DNA from: Joostella atrarenae
GTDB lineage: Bacteria; Bacteroidota; Bacteroidia; Flavobacteriales; Flavobacteriaceae
Direction of reading: 5' to 3'
DNA length: 64,000 nt
Assembly (NCBI RefSeq): GCF_021764745.1
Contig: NZ_JAETXX010000002.1
Location: 1-64,000 of the forward strand
Translations under genes and position numbers: made by a program
Notes under the pieces: model-generated
What the model saw: only the letters and a program-made list of their open reading frames with translations
Database searches by the model: none
Told to the model about the DNA's origin: nothing
Shown: positions 28,688-37,690 of the stretch, piece by piece
Layout: each line of letters begins with the position of its first letter
Numbering within the stretch: position 1 is the stretch's first letter

Positions 28688-31207
28688 TTATCCTTCAAAT
28701 TCTCCACCGTCGTCACCTCCATTACCACCATTTCTATTTCCACGTTCTCCACGTGTGTTTTTAGGTTGGTTGAATCTATAGATAAACGATACTGTAAATT
28801 GACGTTGTCTCCACTGGAACTCACTATCCGATGTAAACGATAGTTGTCCTGCATCGTTATAAGACTCTGTAAAAGATTGTCTCTTACGAGAGTTGAACAA
28901 GTCGTTTACGTTCATAGAAATTGTAGCATTGTCATTTAAAATATCTTTACTTAATGCCATGTCTATAGAATACATTCCTTCAGATTTTGTCTGAGAGTTT
29001 TCTCTTGGTCCCATGTAAAAACCATTTGTTTGCCAGTCTATGCTTTGTGGAAGTTTTACTTTAGCACTTAAACGAGAAAACCAACTTGTACTCTCTGTTC
29101 CGTAATCAATTCCGTTATAATCACCTTCAGTAATAAATTTAAAGAAGTTAAAACTTCCATTAAACTGTAACCATTTTATGGCATTATACATAACTCCAAC
29201 TTCACCACCATAACGCTGATTGGTAGCAAGGTTTATAGGGATGGTTCTAATAATATTAATACCATCTGAAGTTTGCTGTCCTGTTTCTGTTTGTACTCTC
29301 TCAAAAGCGTCTGTTTCTCTTTGGTAATAAACAGAGGATGTTAGCGTAAGTTTTTCCCATCTTTTTAAGTATCCAAGATCAAAAGCATCTGCAAAAGCAG
29401 GGTTTAGATCAGGATTACCTTGAAATACATTTGTTCTACTAGATCTAGAAGGAAAGGGGTTAATAAAGAATCCTCTAGGTCTATTAATTCTTCTATTATA
29501 ACCTAAAGTAATGTTTTCTCGGTCGTTAATTTCATAACTTATGTTTACAGTAGGGAAGAGTCCTAAATAATTTTTATCAAAATCTGGATCAAAGTCAAAA
29601 CCAAGTGTATCTACAAGTTCTTCATCTGTAAGATCAGATTCAACCTTTCCTTTAAGTCTCGTGTTCTCTAAACGTAATCCTAATAAAACAGAAAACTTAC
29701 CAAATTTATCACCATATTGAGAGTAAACAGCATTTACATTTTCTGTATATGTAAATTTATTTGTTAGGTTATAATTAGTCTCAAATTCGCCTGTAGCTTG
29801 GTTAAATTGATTTAATTCATAGTCATTAACCGTTTCCTCAAAATTACCACGGTATCCAGCTTCAAATTGAGCATCTCCCATAGGAAGAACATAATCTGCT
29901 TGTAATAAATATTCGTTTTGAGTTTCTCTTTCATTTACCTCCTCTAAAGCGATAAGCTCTTCTGTAGGTAGAATTTCATTCTCATCGATATTGGTTAGAA
30001 TTTTCTCATTATCGTAAGAATATTGAAAATCTGCCGTTAACTTATGTCCATCGTCATTAAAGTTATTGGTATAATTAAGAGAAGCTTGGTAAGTTTCATC
30101 ATCTTCATTTTCAATCTCTCTACGAAGTGTAGAGCTATCAAAACCAGATTCTTTATATCTTAATGTGTTATTGTCTGTTCCATCCATTTCATCAGATTGG
30201 CGTGTAAATATACTCCCCGTAATCGATGATTTATCAGTTAAGAAATATTCCATTCCCAGATTAATATTCACACCTTTATCCTCTCTATACATATCTCTAT
30301 CCTCAGTAATTCTTGTAAAATCAGAATTCAAGAAATAATTATTATCAAAATAAGCATTTCCAGGTGGTTCTCTGTAATAGTAACCTATAGTTGTAAAAAG
30401 GTTGTATTTATTAGTTCTAAGATTAAGATTAGCATTTACTTGACTGCTAGAAGGGTATCCTGTATTTAAATTTATAGATCCATTAAAACCTAATGTTTTT
30501 TCTTTCTTTAAAACGATATTAAGAATACCAGCAGTACCTTCAGCATCATATCTAGCTGAAGGACTTGTAATAACTTCTACTTTCTCTATAGCATCTGCAG
30601 GAAGTTGTTTTAATGCGTCTGTAGATCCATATCCTGCAATTGCAGAAGGTTTTCCATTAATTAAGATACGTACATTTTCGTTTCCTCTTAAACTTATAGC
30701 ACCTTCTACATCTACGGTTACAGAAGGTACATTTCCAAGGGCATCACTTACAGAAGCACCACTAGTGGTAAGATCTTTACCTATGTTGTATACTTTTTTA
30801 TCGAGACGTATTTCTACGGTGGTTTTCTCACCAACAACTTCTACAGCGTCTAATTGTGCAACATCTAGCGCTAATTTTATAGTTCCTAAATCTTTAGATT
30901 CAGAAAGATCTTGATTGTTAAGTGTATAAGGACGGTAAGAGATATACTCTAATCGGATGTTATATTTTCCTGCTGGAGCTTCGACTTTAAAATTTCCCTT
31001 TTGGTCGGTAACTCCACCAGTTACTTTACTTGGGTCGTCAATGCTTTGTAGAACAAGCGTAGCGTATTCTAAAGGTTCTGCAGTTTCTGCGTCTATTGCT
31101 TTCCCTGTAACAGTAATTTGTTTTTTTTCTCCTCTATCCGGTCGTTGAGCAAATAAAAATGTAGAAAAAAGTGTCGCTGCAAGCATGCAGTAATGTCTAA
31201 ATTTCAT
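28688..31207 (-). CDS. TonB-dependent outer-membrane receptor (CarboxypepD_reg type)
   Basis: 839 residues. The signal peptide ends in Leu-Phe-Ala-Gln (about residue 20). A carboxypeptidase-regulatory-like domain (about 31-115; ITVTGKAIDAETAEPLEYATL) precedes the plug (about 130-235; VSDALGNVPSVTVDVEGAISLRGNENVRILINGKPS, in parts) and a long beta barrel ending in an aromatic strand (FTVSFIYRFNQ). A Gly/Asn/Asp-rich tail follows. This is the outer membrane beta-barrel family (PF14905-like) of Bacteroidota, energised by TonB. No SusD partner is next to it, so it is not a glycan SusCD pair; ligand unknown. Confidence 0.9.
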   Translation of the reverse strand: MKFRHYCMLAATLFSTFLFAQRPDRGEKKQITVTGKAIDAETAEPLEYATLVLQSIDDPSKVTGGVTDQKGNFKVEAPAGKYNIRLEYISYRPYTLNNQDLSESKDLGTIKLALDVAQLDAVEVVGEKTTVEIRLDKKVYNIGKDLTTSGASVSDALGNVPSVTVDVEGAISLRGNENVRILINGKPSAIAGYGSTDALKQLPADAIEKVEVITSPSARYDAEGTAGILNIVLKKEKTLGFNGSINLNTGYPSSSQVNANLNLRTNKYNLFTTIGYYYREPPGNAYFDNNYFLNSDFTRITEDRDMYREDKGVNINLGMEYFLTDKSSITGSIFTRQSDEMDGTDNNTLRYKESGFDSSTLRREIENEDDETYQASLNYTNNFNDDGHKLTADFQYSYDNEKILTNIDENEILPTEELIALEEVNERETQNEYLLQADYVLPMGDAQFEAGYRGNFEETVNDYELNQFNQATGEFETNYNLTNKFTYTENVNAVYSQYGDKFGKFSVLLGLRLENTRLKGKVESDLTDEELVDTLGFDFDPDFDKNYLGLFPTVNISYEINDRENITLGYNRRINRPRGFFINPFPSRSSRTNVFQGNPDLNPAFADAFDLGYLKRWEKLTLTSSVYYQRETDAFERVQTETGQQTSDGINIIRTIPINLATNQRYGGEVGVMYNAIKWLQFNGSFNFFKFITEGDYNGIDYGTESTSWFSRLSAKVKLPQSIDWQTNGFYMGPRENSQTKSEGMYSIDMALSKDILNDNATISMNVNDLFNSRKRQSFTESYNDAGQLSFTSDSEFQWRQRQFTVSFIYRFNQPKNTRGERGNRNGGNGGDDGGEFEG

Positions 31208-31244
31208 AGTTAGCGTATTAGTAGTCGTTTAGTAAGTTTGACGC

Positions 31245-31252
31245 CAAAATTA
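31245..31252 (-). promoter_or_regulatory. -7 element upstream of the TonB receptor gene
   Basis: The minus strand reads TAATTTTG, matching TAnnTTTG, 37 nt upstream of the ATG. No clear -33 TTG at the right distance. Confidence 0.45.
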
Positions 31253-31284
31253 GACCATGGTTTAACCTTAAAGGGTTAAATTTT

Positions 31285-31626
31285 TCATAAAATTGACTTA
31301 ATATTTTCAACCGGTCTACCTATTACCGCAACGTTATTTTTTATAACTATAGGACGCTCAATTAGTTTAGGATTATTAAGCATAGCCTCAATAACTTCGT
31401 CATCTGTTAAAATTTTATTTTTAAACTCTTCTTTCCAGATGCTTTCATTTTTTCTTACCAAATTGATTGGCTTGATACCCAAACATGTAATAATATTGCG
31501 AAGCTCTTTTTCTGATGGAATCTCTTCTAAGTATTTTACAATTTCATACTCTTTTCCAGATTCTTCTAAAACCTGAACTCCTTGTCTTGATTTGCTACAA
31601 CGTGGATTGTGATATATTTTAATCAT
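31285..31626 (-). CDS. ArsC/Spx-family protein (glutaredoxin-type arsenate reductase-like)
   Basis: 113 residues. The active-site loop HNPRCSKSR holds Cys10. The three Arg that bind arsenate in plasmid ArsC have counterparts: Arg58 (LVRKNE), Arg91 (ERPIV) and Arg104 (GRPVE). Those residues favour a genuine glutathione/glutaredoxin-type arsenate reductase over Spx, but flavobacteria carry this gene without an ars operon, and none is seen here. YffB-like housekeeping roles remain possible. Monocistronic. Confidence 0.82.
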   Translation of the reverse strand: MIKIYHNPRCSKSRQGVQVLEESGKEYEIVKYLEEIPSEKELRNIITCLGIKPINLVRKNESIWKEEFKNKILTDDEVIEAMLNNPKLIERPIVIKNNVAVIGRPVENIKSIL

Positions 31627-31734
31627 AATTTTAATTTATTTGAAAACTTAATTTTCCCAAAGATGAATATAATTATTGGTGAAGATTTAAAATTACTATC
31701 TGTTTAATTTATGGTTTGATAAAAAACAATTATT

Positions 31735-32832
31735 TTACTCTTCGTCTCTTTGTCCCATCATCATTAAATAGGATTTTAAAAACTCATCGATATTACCATC
31801 CATTACCGCATCAACATTTCCTGTTTCATGCGTTGTACGAACATCTTTTACAAGTTTATATGGATGCATTACATAGTTTCGAATTTGAGAACCCCATTCA
31901 ATTTTCATTTTTGAAGACTCAATTTCATCTCTAGCAGCTTGTCTTTTCTTAAGCTCAATTTCATATAACTGAGACTTTAGCATTTGCATCGCTTTTTCTC
32001 TATTTTCCAATTGAGAACGAGTTTCAGAGTTATGGATTATAATTCCAGAAGGGTGGTGGGTAAGAATGGCTTTTGTTTCAACTTTATTTACATTTTGCCC
32101 TCCAGCACCACTAGAACGTGCAAAATCCCATGAGATTTCTGATGGATTAATATCAATCTCAATAGAATCATCTGCCAACGGATATACATATACAGAAGCA
32201 AAAGATGTATGTCGCTTGGCGTTACTATCAAACGGGGAGATTCTAACCAATCTATGTACTCCATTCTCTCCTTTAAGCCATCCAAAAGCAAAATCTCCTT
32301 CAAATTCTAAAGTGACTGTTTTTATTCCGGCAACATCTCCCTCTTGTAAGTTGAGTTCCTTTATTTTATAACCATTTTTTTCACCCCACATTAAATACAT
32401 TCTCATAAGCATAGACGCCCAATCGCAACTTTCCGTTCCACCAGCACCAGCCGTAATTTGTAATACGGCGCTCATACTATCTCCTTCTTCAGAAAGCATG
32501 TTTTTAAACTCCATACTTTCTATTAGAGATTTTGCTTTTTCGAATTGATTTACAAGGTCTTCTTCCGTAGCTTCTCCTTCTTTATAGAACTCAAATAAAA
32601 CATCTAAATCGTCAACTAGGGTATTGGCTTTATTATAATCTTCAACCCATTTCTTTTGGGTTCTAAGCTCTCTCATTATTGCCTCCGCTTCTTTTGGTTT
32701 ATCCCAAAAATCTGGAGCAAAGGTTTTTTCTTCTTCATTTTGGATTTCAATAAGCTTTTGCTCAATATTGAGGTATCCCTTTAAAGCGTTCGTTCTTTCT
32801 GCAAGATTTTTTACCTGATCGGTAGTAATCAT
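31735..32832 (-). CDS. prfB: Peptide chain release factor 2, no programmed frameshift
   Basis: 365 residues in one uninterrupted frame. The stop-codon recognition tripeptide SPF (199-201) identifies RF2 (UGA/UAA), and GGQ (244-246) is the peptidyl-tRNA hydrolysis motif. The N-terminus carries KGYL at 18-21, where many bacteria have the autoregulatory CUU-UGA frameshift site; here the codons run AAG GGA TAC CTC AAT with no TGA. So RF2 synthesis is not controlled by frameshifting in this organism. Divergent from the threonine aldolase gene. Confidence 0.95.
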   Translation of the reverse strand: MITTDQVKNLAERTNALKGYLNIEQKLIEIQNEEEKTFAPDFWDKPKEAEAIMRELRTQKKWVEDYNKANTLVDDLDVLFEFYKEGEATEEDLVNQFEKAKSLIESMEFKNMLSEEGDSMSAVLQITAGAGGTESCDWASMLMRMYLMWGEKNGYKIKELNLQEGDVAGIKTVTLEFEGDFAFGWLKGENGVHRLVRISPFDSNAKRHTSFASVYVYPLADDSIEIDINPSEISWDFARSSGAGGQNVNKVETKAILTHHPSGIIIHNSETRSQLENREKAMQMLKSQLYEIELKKRQAARDEIESSKMKIEWGSQIRNYVMHPYKLVKDVRTTHETGNVDAVMDGNIDEFLKSYLMMMGQRDEE

Positions 32833-32899
32833 ATCTTCTTATTTTCTTCAAAAGTAAAACACTTTTTTAAATGATAAGAAGTTTTTCATGGATGTGTCT

Positions 32900-32907
32900 T
32901 AACTTTG
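32900..32907 (+). promoter_or_regulatory. -7 element upstream of the threonine aldolase gene
   Basis: TAACTTTG matches TAnnTTTG, 19 nt before the ATG at 32927. No TTG at optimal distance. Confidence 0.45.
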
Positions 32908-32926
32908 TGTAAAATATATAGTTTTT

Positions 32927-33949
32927 ATGAAAATAAATCTGATAAGCGATACAGTAACCAAGCCATCTAAGCAAATGTTAGAAGCTATGATGAATGCAGA
33001 AGTTGGAGATGATGTTTTTAAAGATGATGCTACTGTAAATGAGCTGGAAGCTAAAGTAGCTGATATGTTTGGAATGGAAGCTGCGTTATTTTTTCCTAGC
33101 GGAACAATGGCAAATCAAACAGCAATAAAAGTACATACGCAACCTGGAGAGCAACTTATAACAGATAAAGATGCTCATATTTTTAATTATGAAGGGGGAG
33201 GAGTAAGTTTTAATAGTGGTGTTTCATGTAAGCTTATAGACGGGAATAATGGGAGTTTTACTGCTGAAGATGTTATAGATGCTATCAATCCCCCAGAATT
33301 TTATCATAGTCCTTTAACTAGTTTGGTTTCTCTTGAAAACACGGCAAATAGAGGAGGAGGAGCTTGTTGGGATTTTAAAGAGATCTTAGAAATAAGAAAA
33401 GTATGTAACGAAAATTCTTTGGGTTTACATTTAGACGGAGCAAGATTATGGAATGCTTTAGTTGCAAAAGGGGAAACGCCAGCGCAATATGGTAAAGTAT
33501 TCGATTCTATTTCTGTATGTTTAAGTAAGGGCTTAGGAGCTCCAGTGGGTTCTGTTTTAATGGGGTCTAAAGACTTTATGGGGAAAGCATTACGAGTTAG
33601 AAAAGTTTTAGGAGGCGGAATGAGGCAGGCAGGATATTTGGCTGCAGCTGGTATTTATGCATTGGATAATAATATAAGCCGACTTAAAGAAGACCACAAA
33701 AGAGCCAAAGAATTAGCAGAAGTTCTTTCTAAAGCGCCTTATATAAAAGCAATAGATCCTGTAGAAACTAATATTGTAATCTTCTATTTAAAGGAAGGAA
33801 TAGATTGTATAAAATTTATGGATACGTTGCATGAGAATGATATTTCAATCATTAATATGGGGCAAGGGAAGTTAAGAATGGTTACTCATATTGATTATAC
33901 TCAAACCATGCATGAGAAAGTGCTAGAAGTACTAACAAATAGCAAATAA
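32927..33949 (+). CDS. ltaE: Low-specificity L-threonine aldolase
   Basis: 340 residues. PLP-dependent fold-type I enzyme cleaving Thr/allo-Thr to Gly and acetaldehyde. Motifs: ISDTVTKPS at the N-terminus, GDDVFKDD (27-34), FFPSGTMANQ (55-64), the ENT...GG substrate loop near 137-145, LHLDGAR (168-173), and Schiff-base Lys201 in CLSKGLGAPVGS. Monocistronic; a long hairpin follows. Confidence 0.93.
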   Translation: MKINLISDTVTKPSKQMLEAMMNAEVGDDVFKDDATVNELEAKVADMFGMEAALFFPSGTMANQTAIKVHTQPGEQLITDKDAHIFNYEGGGVSFNSGVSCKLIDGNNGSFTAEDVIDAINPPEFYHSPLTSLVSLENTANRGGGACWDFKEILEIRKVCNENSLGLHLDGARLWNALVAKGETPAQYGKVFDSISVCLSKGLGAPVGSVLMGSKDFMGKALRVRKVLGGGMRQAGYLAAAGIYALDNNISRLKEDHKRAKELAEVLSKAPYIKAIDPVETNIVIFYLKEGIDCIKFMDTLHENDISIINMGQGKLRMVTHIDYTQTMHEKVLEVLTNSK

Positions 33950-33968
33950 GATAGTTATTCATAAAACA

Positions 33969-34054
33969 AAACTGTCTCAAAAGTATTGTTTTCAATAATA
34001 TATAGTTTTAATAGTTCTAACTGTATATTGTTGAGATTACCTTCGAGACAGTTT
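33969..34054. terminator. Long imperfect hairpin between convergent genes
   Basis: Outer stem AAACTGTCTC/GAGACAGTTT (33969-33978 with 34045-34054, perfect). Inside it lies a second 15-bp stem (33993-34007 with 34019-34033) with two mismatches. It sits between the threonine aldolase stop and the minus-strand gene ending at 34079; T-rich flanks on both sides suggest a bidirectional terminator, though it is unusually large. Confidence 0.55.
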
Positions 34055-34078
34055 CTTTATTTTATATTGACATGTGAA

Positions 34079-35869
34079 TTATACAAATACTTCTTGTTGT
34101 ATACCTTCTACTTTAGCTTTTGATATATTTAATTGATTTATCAATGCAGTACTATCTGTTGGTGAAAAAATAGCATTATCAAGAAATATAGACGTGTAGT
34201 ATTCAATCCCTTCTAAAAGATTTTTTGTGTAATTACGAATATGCTTCTCCTGTTTTCTGTCTAACACATTTGGCATTTCCTTAATCTCATTTATTAAATA
34301 ATCAATATAGATATTCAATTCTTTAATAAACATATGTGGACGGTCTGTTCTAGAAATTACGTTTGTTTTTCCATAAATATGCCCAACCATTTCCTCTAGC
34401 TTTAATACTTTAGAGTAATATGCCATGTTTGGACCAGGACAAATAGATACGCCTTCTCCTTCTTTTTTAGTGTCTAAATCATTTGCTAGAAGAGCAGAAG
34501 TTCCTAAACCTACACAAATACAAGATTTCTCAACTATTTTATCATAAGCTTTTTTGTAATCTTCTGGATTTAGATTTTCCTCTTCAAGAGCCTCTATTTT
34601 TTTATGCTGATATTGTCTTGAAGCGGTACAAATAGACTTATCTGTAAACTCTTTATTTAATGAGACATATTTTTTAGGACAAGAGCTTCCAGGTCGTCCT
34701 TTATTTATCAATTTGTCTTTCTCTAGGTCTTTAGTATTCCCTCTTAAATTATTAAAGGGAACTCCTAAAGGTGAAATATTACTTAGATATAAGTCATTTT
34801 CTTTAGCATTAGCTAGTTTTTCTAATGTTTTTGGATCTACTGTAGTAGCTTCAGGAACTAATAAGAAAGGAGAACCCCAACCTACAGAATCAACCTTATA
34901 ATAATCTAATAGAAACTGTTGCTCTTCATGCGTTCCTACACCTCCTTGTGCGGTAACTTTAATAGCTAGTGGCTCTGTTGGGCAATCGATTTCCTTTTCT
35001 GAAAGTGCTTTCTTGTAAATTTCATGAAGTTCTTGCTTTAAGTCTTCTTTATTACTTTTAAAAACTTCTAATATAGGACCTAAAAGAAATCCTTCCGTAG
35101 CAAAAGCATGTCCGCCACAATTTAAACCAGATTCAATTCTATACTCAGAAACCCAGATTCCCTTTTTGGCTAAGAATTTCCCTTGAATAAGTGCAGAACG
35201 GTAATCACTTACTTTTAAAACGATTTTCTTTTTTAATGTATTGTCTTTAGGATAGAAATCATCAAACTGCTCAATATAACCGTATAATCTAGGATTCATT
35301 CCGGCGGAAAGTACGAGAGATCCAGTAACATCACTTTCTGCAAAACCTCTAAGGGCAGCATGTGCGTCGTTATATATGGAAGGGAGCTGTTCGTTATCTT
35401 TATAATTATCCTTATCGATTTTGGTCATAATATTTACATCAATACTTCCTTTATTGATGTTTTTATGAATCCATTTTCTAATTTCTGAAATACATTCTGT
35501 GTTGGCTAGTTTGTCTAAAAACTCTTCTTTTACTCCTTCAGAAGGCAATAAATTGAAGTATTTTTTTAACTCATCTATCTTATCTATAGATGCATTTTTT
35601 AGTTGATCAATTTTTTCATCAACCAATCCGTTCATCATATTAAGGTAAGAAGTAATTCTTTTGGCTCTGTAGTCGTCTATTTTTTCAGTTATTTCTGAAT
35701 ACATGAGATCATATTTTTCACAATAGTTCTTTCTCATTTTTTCAATCAGTATATCATCAACTAGAGAAATAACAGAATCGATCCCGTAATGCGCTACTTT
35801 TAATGGAGAGTCTATTGTAAATCCAATTCCCATAACAGGGATATGGAAAGAATGTGTGTTGGTTGTCAT
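34079..35869 (-). CDS. Uncharacterised protein, nitronate monooxygenase/FMN-barrel-like
   Basis: 596 residues, unrecognised as a named family. The N-terminus MGIGFTIDSPLKVAHYGIDSVISL (here in part) and GGHA (252-255), followed by AQGGVGT (about 306-312) and VGWGSPFLLVPEA, follow the order of the phosphate- and FMN-binding loops of nitronate monooxygenase/FabK-type TIM barrels (GGHxG, AAGGI, GTxFL). A helical insert occupies about 40-150. The C-terminal third has several Cys (GSSCPKKY, CTASRQY, CICVGLG, SICPG). It may be a distant FMN oxidoreductase. A hairpin sits in its upstream leader. Confidence 0.6.
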   Translation of the reverse strand: MTTNTHSFHIPVMGIGFTIDSPLKVAHYGIDSVISLVDDILIEKMRKNYCEKYDLMYSEITEKIDDYRAKRITSYLNMMNGLVDEKIDQLKNASIDKIDELKKYFNLLPSEGVKEEFLDKLANTECISEIRKWIHKNINKGSIDVNIMTKIDKDNYKDNEQLPSIYNDAHAALRGFAESDVTGSLVLSAGMNPRLYGYIEQFDDFYPKDNTLKKKIVLKVSDYRSALIQGKFLAKKGIWVSEYRIESGLNCGGHAFATEGFLLGPILEVFKSNKEDLKQELHEIYKKALSEKEIDCPTEPLAIKVTAQGGVGTHEEQQFLLDYYKVDSVGWGSPFLLVPEATTVDPKTLEKLANAKENDLYLSNISPLGVPFNNLRGNTKDLEKDKLINKGRPGSSCPKKYVSLNKEFTDKSICTASRQYQHKKIEALEEENLNPEDYKKAYDKIVEKSCICVGLGTSALLANDLDTKKEGEGVSICPGPNMAYYSKVLKLEEMVGHIYGKTNVISRTDRPHMFIKELNIYIDYLINEIKEMPNVLDRKQEKHIRNYTKNLLEGIEYYTSIFLDNAIFSPTDSTALINQLNISKAKVEGIQQEVFV

Positions 35870-35888
35870 AATGATGTTAATATTAAAT

Positions 35889-35912
35889 TAAAAGGAGCTG
35901 ATTACAGCTCCC
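35889..35912 (-). terminator. Hairpin with T-run in front of the FMN-barrel-like gene
   Basis: GGAGCTG (35894-35900), a 4-nt loop and CAGCTCC (35905-35911). On the minus strand the stem is followed by TTTTAATTT, as in an intrinsic terminator. It is 135 nt after the YegP-like gene stop and only 20 nt before the next start codon, so it could terminate that gene or act as a leader attenuator. Confidence 0.7.
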
Positions 35913-36047
35913 TTGCAATATTATCCATCTTAAGGCAATAAAAAAATGATAAATATCAGTATTAGGTGTTAATTAACTTGAAATAAAATGATGTAGAAAA
36001 TAAGTAAATTTTTTGTGTCAAATTGCTGTTATAGAAAGCTTTAAAAC

Positions 36048-36368
36048 TTACTGTAGATCTTTAATTATAGCTTTTTTCATGCTGTTTTTAATAGTATTTA
36101 TGCTATTATTCATACCTGCTTCCGAGGAGTAAGACCCACTTTTACCAATAGAAATACCACCATTATTCTTTATAATAAAATAGAATTTTCCATCTACCGT
36201 TGTTTTACGTTCATAGCTTGCTATAGAGTTGTTAATGATGATATTAATATCTGAATCTAGATCATCTTTATCACTATAGTTTTTACTTATAAAAATGAGT
36301 TTACCATCTGAGTTGCAGAGGTGGAAATAAAAATTATTATTTTTTTTATTGAAAAAAATTTTAAACAT
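36048..36368 (-). CDS. YegP-like protein with two DUF1508 repeats
   Basis: 106 residues consisting of two similar halves. Each has a Phe-Tyr-Phe strand followed by a Ser-Asp/Glu-Ala-type turn and an Asn/Ile helix: FYFHLCNSDGKLIFIS and FYFIIKNNGGISIGKSGSYSS. This is the tandem DUF1508 (YegP) architecture. Function of the family is unknown; it is small and soluble. Very rich in Asn, Ile and Lys and fits local composition. Monocistronic. Confidence 0.75.
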   Translation of the reverse strand: MFKIFFNKKNNNFYFHLCNSDGKLIFISKNYSDKDDLDSDINIIINNSIASYERKTTVDGKFYFIIKNNGGISIGKSGSYSSEAGMNNSINTIKNSMKKAIIKDLQ

Positions 36369-36381
36369 ATAGTAAATAATT

Positions 36382-36389
36382 TATATTTG
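36382..36389 (+). promoter_or_regulatory. -7 element upstream of the OmpA-family gene
   Basis: TATATTTG, a perfect TAnnTTTG, 175 nt before the chosen ATG, which would give a long leader. No TTG at 19-21 nt spacing. Confidence 0.4.
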
Positions 36390-36563
36390 CACTCGTAAAA
36401 AAACAGCAAATAGGTTATTAATTAATTTTAAGGTTCTATTTATCAATAATTTACTCAGTTTTAATTTGATAAAGAAGAAAGTTTTACTTAATTTTATGTT
36501 AAATACACTTCCCTCAAGCACTATTTGCTGCTTAATACTAATCATTTTAATTTAAAAAGAATT

Positions 36564-37664
36564 ATGAAAAGAATTTTATTTTTATTCTTATTAGCATCTA
36601 GTTATGGGGCATTTTCTCAAGACTTACCGGCAAATCCAGAACCGGGTAAATGTTACGTTCGTTGTACAACTCCAGACGTATATGTTAATGAAGATGTACA
36701 AATTATGGTAAAACCTGCGTATAAGGTTTTAAAAACGTATCCTGCGGAATACAAAACAGTAACAGAGCGTGTTCTTGTAAAGGAAGCAAGTAAAAAGTTA
36801 ACTATTATTCCTGCACAATGGGGAACTGAAACGGTTTCTTTTGTTTCTAAAGAACGTTCTAATGAATTGGAAGTTATTCCAGCAACATTTTCTCCAAGTT
36901 CAGAAACTATAGAAATGAAACCAGCGTATGCACAATGGGAATTGGGTGCTCCAGCTCCAGATTGTGATTCTTCAAACCCAGACGATTGTAGATACTGGTG
37001 TTATAAAGGATATCCTGCTGTTTACGAAACTTTTCCTAAAGAAGTGTTGAATGTAGATGCATCAACAGTTTCTTCACCTGTAGCAGAAAAATCTAATTCA
37101 TACACAAAGAAAGTTATTGTAACTCCTGCGAGAGTAGAAGAAGTTGAGATTCCTGCTGAATATGATGAAATTACTAAAGTTGTTTTAGTAAAAGATGCTT
37201 ATTCTGCTGAAGAAACAGTTCCTGCAGTTTATGAAACAGTTTCTCGTGAAGTTCTTAAAGAAAAAGGAGGATTAACTACATGGAGAGAAGTAGAGTGTAA
37301 GCTTGTTGAATACAATGCTTTACCTATAAACTGGAACTTAGCTAGTTATACATTAACTCCAGAAGCTAAAAGAATTATTGATGAAAACTTAATGCCTGTT
37401 TTAAAACAAAACCCTGGTGTTAAAGTTGAATTAGCTTCTCATACAGATTCAAGAGGTTCTAAAGAAAGCAATAAATTACTTTCTGAAAGAAGAGCTCAAG
37501 CAGTAGCAAATTATTTACAAACTAAAGGTGTAAATTCTAGTTTGTTAGTTGCGAATGGTTACGGAGAATCAAAACTTAAAAATAGATGTTCAGACGGTGT
37601 ATCTTGTACAGAACGTGAACACGCTGTAAATAGAAGAACTGAATTTAGATTGATAAATAACTAA
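36564..37664 (+). CDS. OmpA-family outer membrane protein with N-terminal repeats
   Basis: About 366 residues from ATG 36564. I chose this start because it gives a clean signal peptide (MKRILFLFLLASSYGAFSQ) and has an A/G-rich site before it; an in-frame ATG at 36525 only adds 13 residues. The middle contains degenerate repeats of the form P-A-x-Y-x-x-V-x-x-x-V-L-V-K. The C-terminus (about 265-366) is an OmpA peptidoglycan-binding domain: VELASHTDSRGS, LSERRAQAVANYL, GYGESK, NRRTEFRL. It should tether the outer membrane to peptidoglycan. Own terminator follows. Confidence 0.9.
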   Translation: MKRILFLFLLASSYGAFSQDLPANPEPGKCYVRCTTPDVYVNEDVQIMVKPAYKVLKTYPAEYKTVTERVLVKEASKKLTIIPAQWGTETVSFVSKERSNELEVIPATFSPSSETIEMKPAYAQWELGAPAPDCDSSNPDDCRYWCYKGYPAVYETFPKEVLNVDASTVSSPVAEKSNSYTKKVIVTPARVEEVEIPAEYDEITKVVLVKDAYSAEETVPAVYETVSREVLKEKGGLTTWREVECKLVEYNALPINWNLASYTLTPEAKRIIDENLMPVLKQNPGVKVELASHTDSRGSKESNKLLSERRAQAVANYLQTKGVNSSLLVANGYGESKLKNRCSDGVSCTEREHAVNRRTEFRLINN

Positions 37665-37690
37665 CCAACTTTCTTTATCTAAATTCATAA

